Source of the DNA: Cyanobacteria bacterium SZAS-4
Lineage (GTDB): Bacteria > Cyanobacteriota > Vampirovibrionia > Obscuribacterales > Obscuribacteraceae
Length of the DNA: 64,000 nucleotides
Assembly: GCA_018266255.1 (NCBI GenBank)
Contig: JAFEAT010000001.1
Location: 186,001 to 250,000 of the forward strand
Direction: 5' to 3'
Part shown: positions 61,158 to 64,000 of the stretch, piece by piece
How the letters are laid out: the number at the start of each line of letters is the position of its first letter
Numbering within the stretch: position 1 is the stretch's first letter
The notes under the pieces: model-generated
Database searches by the model: none
What the model was told of the DNA's origin: nothing
The model's input: the letters and a program-made list of their open reading frames with translations, nothing else
Translations under genes and position numbers: made by a program

Positions 61158-62111
61158 CTACGCTGTTGCTTGTGGTTGTAATGCCGCTTTCTTCGCCTGT
61201 TTTGCTCTGCCTGCCAGTGTCGCCTTCAAGTAACGCCCCGGCAACTCCTTACCAAGTATTTGTTCAGCCAATTGACCTGCGTCTACCAGTTTTTCCAAGT
61301 TTATGCCAGTGTCGATGCCCATGCCCTGCAGCATGTAGACGAGATCTTCGGTGGCTAGATTGCCAGCCGCGCCTGGTGCATAAGGGCAGCCACCCAGACC
61401 ACCAAGGCTAGAATCGAAAATTGTTATGCCTGCCTCGAGTCCGGCAAGAACGTTAGCCAGAGCGGTTCCGCGCGTATCGTGGAAATGCAAAGCCATCTTA
61501 TCTAGAGGCACTTCTTTCTTCAATAAATTGACGAGAGCGATAACTTGATTGGGTGTTGCAGCACCGATGGTATCGCCGAGAGAGATCTCGTCGACACCCA
61601 TAGCGACGACGTCTTTGACAATGCCCACCACTTGCGCAGGATCTACAGCTCCCTCATAAGGACACTCGAATACTACCGAGATATAGCAGCGAATAGACTT
61701 TCCGTCCTTCTTTGCTTGCTGTGCAACTTCGCTCAGAGCCTGCGTCGCTTCAGCAATCGACTTGTTGATGTTCTTTTTGCTGTGCGATTCACTCGCAGAC
61801 ATGAACAACGCGATCTGTTTCAATCCCGCTTCTTTCGCTGACTCGTATCCTTTCAGATTGGGAACCAGTGCCGAAACGGAAATGTCAGACGGAAGCTGAA
61901 CAGCTCGCGCAACCTCCAGTCCATCAGCCAATTGCGGAATCCACTTGGGGCTGACGAACGATGTGATTTCGATCGACTTCAAACCTGCGTCAGCTAACGC
62001 CTGGATTAGCTTGACCTTATCTGTAGTGGCGACATGCTTTTCTTCGTTCTGAAGCCCGTCTCTTGGACCGACTTCAACAACGCGAACTTTTTTGGGGAGA
62101 TGCTCCAACAT
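61158..62111 (-). CDS. Hydroxymethylglutaryl-CoA lyase
   Basis: Cleaves HMG-CoA to acetoacetate and acetyl-CoA, the last step of leucine degradation. ATG 62111 with GGTGA upstream; GTG 62144 is 11 codons longer. Family motifs: EVGPRDGLQNE (catalytic Arg and Asp), ALHFHDTRGTALAN (metal histidines) and GGLGGCPYAPGAAGN (catalytic Cys). About 317 residues, slightly long because of an Ala/Lys tail. Adjacent to the hydratase and the biotin carrier. Confidence 0.94.
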   Translation of the reverse strand: MLEHLPKKVRVVEVGPRDGLQNEEKHVATTDKVKLIQALADAGLKSIEITSFVSPKWIPQLADGLEVARAVQLPSDISVSALVPNLKGYESAKEAGLKQIALFMSASESHSKKNINKSIAEATQALSEVAQQAKKDGKSIRCYISVVFECPYEGAVDPAQVVGIVKDVVAMGVDEISLGDTIGAATPNQVIALVNLLKKEVPLDKMALHFHDTRGTALANVLAGLEAGITIFDSSLGGLGGCPYAPGAAGNLATEDLVYMLQGMGIDTGINLEKLVDAGQLAEQILGKELPGRYLKATLAGRAKQAKKAALQPQATA

Positions 62112-62150
62112 GCCGTCACCATCACGACCGGCAGCACCGGTCACCTTGAA

Positions 62151-62363
62151 CTATTCGAGATCCAGAATTGCATCGCCTTCGTTGACAAAGTCGCCACTAT
62201 TCACTTTGATAGCGTTCACTTTGCCTGCCTGATTCGATTGCACTGGAAGTTGCATCTTCATCGACTCGAGAATCGCTACTTCCTGACCGTCTGTAACTTG
62301 GTCGCCAGCCTTGACGAGTACTTCGAGTACAACGCCTGCCATCATTGATGTCACTTGCTTCAT
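62151..62363 (-). CDS. Stand-alone biotin carboxyl carrier protein
   Basis: 70 residues, only a biotinyl domain: the biotin-Lys motif ESMKMQ (about residues 33-38) and the hairpins AGVVLEVLVKAGDQV and GKVNAIKVNSGDFV. It is the size and order of YngHB in the Bacillus yng operon (carrier, HMG-CoA lyase, hydratase). The biotin carboxylase and carboxyltransferase are not in the window upstream, so partners lie elsewhere. Ribosome site weak (GAAAGAAA). Confidence 0.93.
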   Translation of the reverse strand: MKQVTSMMAGVVLEVLVKAGDQVTDGQEVAILESMKMQLPVQSNQAGKVNAIKVNSGDFVNEGDAILDLE

Positions 62364-62517
62364 TTTTTTCTTTCGTTTGCGTAGAGGGAATGAGAGACCG
62401 GAAAGCCTCTCAGGCTCAATGTTATCAAAGACACTGAATCTTGAAATGACGACTGTTTTAATGCGAGTCAGATTTGACGCCGTTCACTATCCAGCTTACA
62501 ATGGCTTTCCATGCGGT

Positions 62518-62533
62518 TTTCCGCATGCGGAAA
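62518..62533. repeat. Perfect 16-bp palindrome
   Basis: TTTCCGCATGCGGAAA, in the gap between two minus-strand genes (62364-62591). With the neighbouring CTTTCC...CATGCGG it can form a longer hairpin after the gene that ends at 62592, so it could be a terminator; as an operator it would lie upstream of the BCCP gene. Nothing else is visible in that 228-base gap. Confidence 0.6.
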
Positions 62534-62591
62534 GATTTGACTGCAAGCACGACAGCAATCAATTATCAGCCTTCGGTTCGGTTATTTGTTC

Positions 62592-63569
62592 CTAACGGAA
62601 CAAGCCGCGGAGAGCGTCATTGATGCTCTTGACAGTATCATCTGGCTCATCTTCGTCGAGGTCTTGCACCTGTGCATCATCGTCAGCCTGGGCGGTTTGA
62701 GGCTGTAGATTCGGGTCGCTGGTAGTCGATAAAAATGGTGACTGAGCAGACGCAACTTCTGGTTGAGGTTGCGGCACAGCCTGAGCTGGCGGCTGCAATG
62801 ATGCTTCGGTCGAACCCATCGGCGTGAAGAATGAGGTGGTGATTTCGCCTAGTGGAGTTGGATTAGCAGTTGGGTTAGGCGCTGGAACAGGATCAATCGG
62901 CTGAGCATTTTGGTACTCGTACGATGCACCAGCGTTATATTGAACTCCGTAGTCTGGCGCCGCAGCGGCAGGCTCGGTGTAGGGCAATGGCTCTGGAGTC
63001 GCTGGAGTTTGTGCAGGCTGGTCAGCAGGCGAACCAAAGATGTCCATTGGGGAGAAAGCTTTCGCTGGCGCTGGCTGCTCGGGTGCGCTCAAGAAAGGGC
63101 TAGATGGGCTGGCAGGCGTCTCAGCCACTGCCGGCGTCTCAGGCAACTTCATTGCTGGGATTCTGGTTGAAGAAGCTCGAACATTCAAGGGAGCGACAGG
63201 GATGCCCACTTCTGCAGTCGGCTCAGCGTTTGCAGCCGACGCTGCTGCTGCTGCACCGCCTCTGCCGGGTCTGGCTCGTTTCTCTTCTTTTGGCTCGGCT
63301 GCTGGCGAAGTTGGGCTGGTCAAAGTATCTGTCTTTGCGCCTACAAGAGGAGTTCCTGGCGTCAGGGTCGAGCCGCCGCTGTAGCGCGCCTGCATAGCAC
63401 GCACCTTCTCACGGTCGGTGGCGACTGTGCTCAGCTTCTTCTGGGAATTCAAGATGCGCTTCTCAAGCTCACCGATTTGCTCGGTAATGACATTGATTTC
63501 TTCGCGGGCATGCGCCTCCTTTTCGGAAAACTCATCCAGCAGTTTTTTCAACATCTCCAAACTGGGCAT
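62592..63569 (-). CDS. Coiled-coil and Pro/Ala-rich protein
   Basis: Start ATG 63569 with AAGGAG 10 bases upstream; TTG 63578 is 3 codons longer. Residues 1-70 are a coiled coil (LKKLLDEFSEKEAHAREEIN, EKRILNSQKKLSTV). Residues 80-290 are a low-complexity Pro/Ala/Ser/Gln segment. The C-terminus is acidic (QDLDEDEPDDTVKSINDALR). The build is like filament- or scaffold-associated proteins. No family recognised, and no signal peptide, so it is cytoplasmic. Confidence 0.75.
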   Translation of the reverse strand: MPSLEMLKKLLDEFSEKEAHAREEINVITEQIGELEKRILNSQKKLSTVATDREKVRAMQARYSGGSTLTPGTPLVGAKTDTLTSPTSPAAEPKEEKRARPGRGGAAAAASAANAEPTAEVGIPVAPLNVRASSTRIPAMKLPETPAVAETPASPSSPFLSAPEQPAPAKAFSPMDIFGSPADQPAQTPATPEPLPYTEPAAAAPDYGVQYNAGASYEYQNAQPIDPVPAPNPTANPTPLGEITTSFFTPMGSTEASLQPPAQAVPQPQPEVASAQSPFLSTTSDPNLQPQTAQADDDAQVQDLDEDEPDDTVKSINDALRGLFR

Positions 63570-63787
63570 GACGTCCAAGCTCCTTACAATCCGCTAGCCA
63601 CAGAGTCCAAGCGCCTAAAGCACTAACAATTTTTTACCACCTAAAAGGGAAATTAACCACCCCTGAAGGGTCTGCCGACGGCAAAACATGACTATTCTTG
63701 ACTTACAGAGTGTGCCGCTTCTGTCATGTTAGCACTGCCTGCGGTGACTTGCCCGTAGAATACAGATGCACTCGCACCTGGCTAAAA

Positions 63788-63991
63788 CTAGCCAGCAGCA
63801 GCCCCTTTATCTTCCGTGGCAGCTTCTTTTGTAGCCGTAATCAAATGACTGAAGAGCCACATACAAAGTTCGTCAAGCGAGTCAACAGCTGGGTTTCCGT
63901 CTGCCATGCGCCACATCATGCCCAGTTCCGAGATCTTAACTTGAATGCGTGTCAGCGGCTTATAGTCCACTTCAGACTTGCTCAGCGCCAT
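63788..63991 (-). CDS. Small protein of unknown function
   Basis: 67 residues, ATG 63991, near the window edge, so the upstream context is not visible. Its middle is helical and mildly hydrophobic (LGMMWRMADGNP... LDELCMWLFSHLITATK). No recognised motif. Between it and the previous gene (63570-63787) I see no feature beyond short stem-loops such as CCCTGAAGGG. Confidence 0.55.
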   Translation of the reverse strand: MALSKSEVDYKPLTRIQVKISELGMMWRMADGNPAVDSLDELCMWLFSHLITATKEAATEDKGAAAG

Positions 63992-64000
63992 AACTTTATT

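Noticed and set aside
1..64000. CRISPR arrays, insertion sequences, prophage or integrase genes
   Set aside because: No regularly spaced repeats, transposase motifs or phage genes were seen on either strand.

Overview
The window looks like chromosomal DNA of a non-photosynthetic relative of the Cyanobacteria (Melainabacteria/Vampirovibrionia, most like the Obscuribacterales). This is an inference. It rests on a cyanobacterial-style type IV pilus gene set with a SigF-like sigma factor, many TPR and Pro/Ala-rich proteins, frequent TTG/GTG starts, a complete set of three lar cofactor genes, and the absence of any photosynthesis gene. I saw no rRNA, tRNA, CRISPR array, insertion sequence or phage gene. 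The region reads as a stable chromosome segment with roughly balanced base composition.

Layout. 1-5 kb: an operon of exported TPR and coiled-coil proteins, a DUF6745-like protein and an alpha/beta hydrolase, ending at a terminator shared with a convergent VIT/vWA surface protein (5-7.6 kb). 7.9-12.5 kb: zinc-ribbon, TPR, secreted and glycine-zipper proteins, mostly on the minus strand. 12.7-17 kb: a CHASE2 histidine kinase, a NarL-type regulator and a large exported protein. 17-24 kb: dnaX, acyP, a KfrA-like HTH plus J-domain protein, and der. 24-26.7 kb: plsY, an HtrA-type protease and an OmpR-type regulator. 26.8-28.7 kb: a PAS-PAS histidine kinase with its CheY-like regulator.

29-34.7 kb is an apparent cell-surface acylation cassette: one MBOAT acyltransferase followed by three tandem, diverged AlgJ/DltD-like SGNH proteins joined by 4-base overlaps. 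After it comes an unusual fusion of a degenerate LMW-PTP-like domain to a SUI1/eIF1 domain. 35.7-38.5 kb holds larC-larE-larB, which build the nickel-pincer cofactor; larA is not in the window.

41-54.5 kb is a long type IV pilus locus: a catalytically truncated PilB paralog, PilB with three extra zinc ribbons, PilT, PilC, then a SigF-like sigma factor, an ABC ATPase and permease, and prepilin peptidase (these four joined by 4-base overlaps), then a PilM-PilN fusion, PilO-like and PilP-like proteins and a small helical protein. A structured leader lies just before its first gene. 54.8-59.6 kb: a Ser/Thr kinase with TPRs and a 941-residue hybrid histidine kinase. 59.6-62.4 kb: a minus-strand operon of stand-alone BCCP, HMG-CoA lyase, enoyl-CoA hydratase and mobA, resembling part of the Bacillus yng (leucine-type) operon. 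The end holds two small or low-complexity proteins of unknown role.

The best candidates for new biology are the sigma/ABC/PilD/truncated-PilB arrangement in the pilus locus, the MBOAT plus triple SGNH cassette, the PTP-SUI1 fusion and the HTH-J-domain protein.
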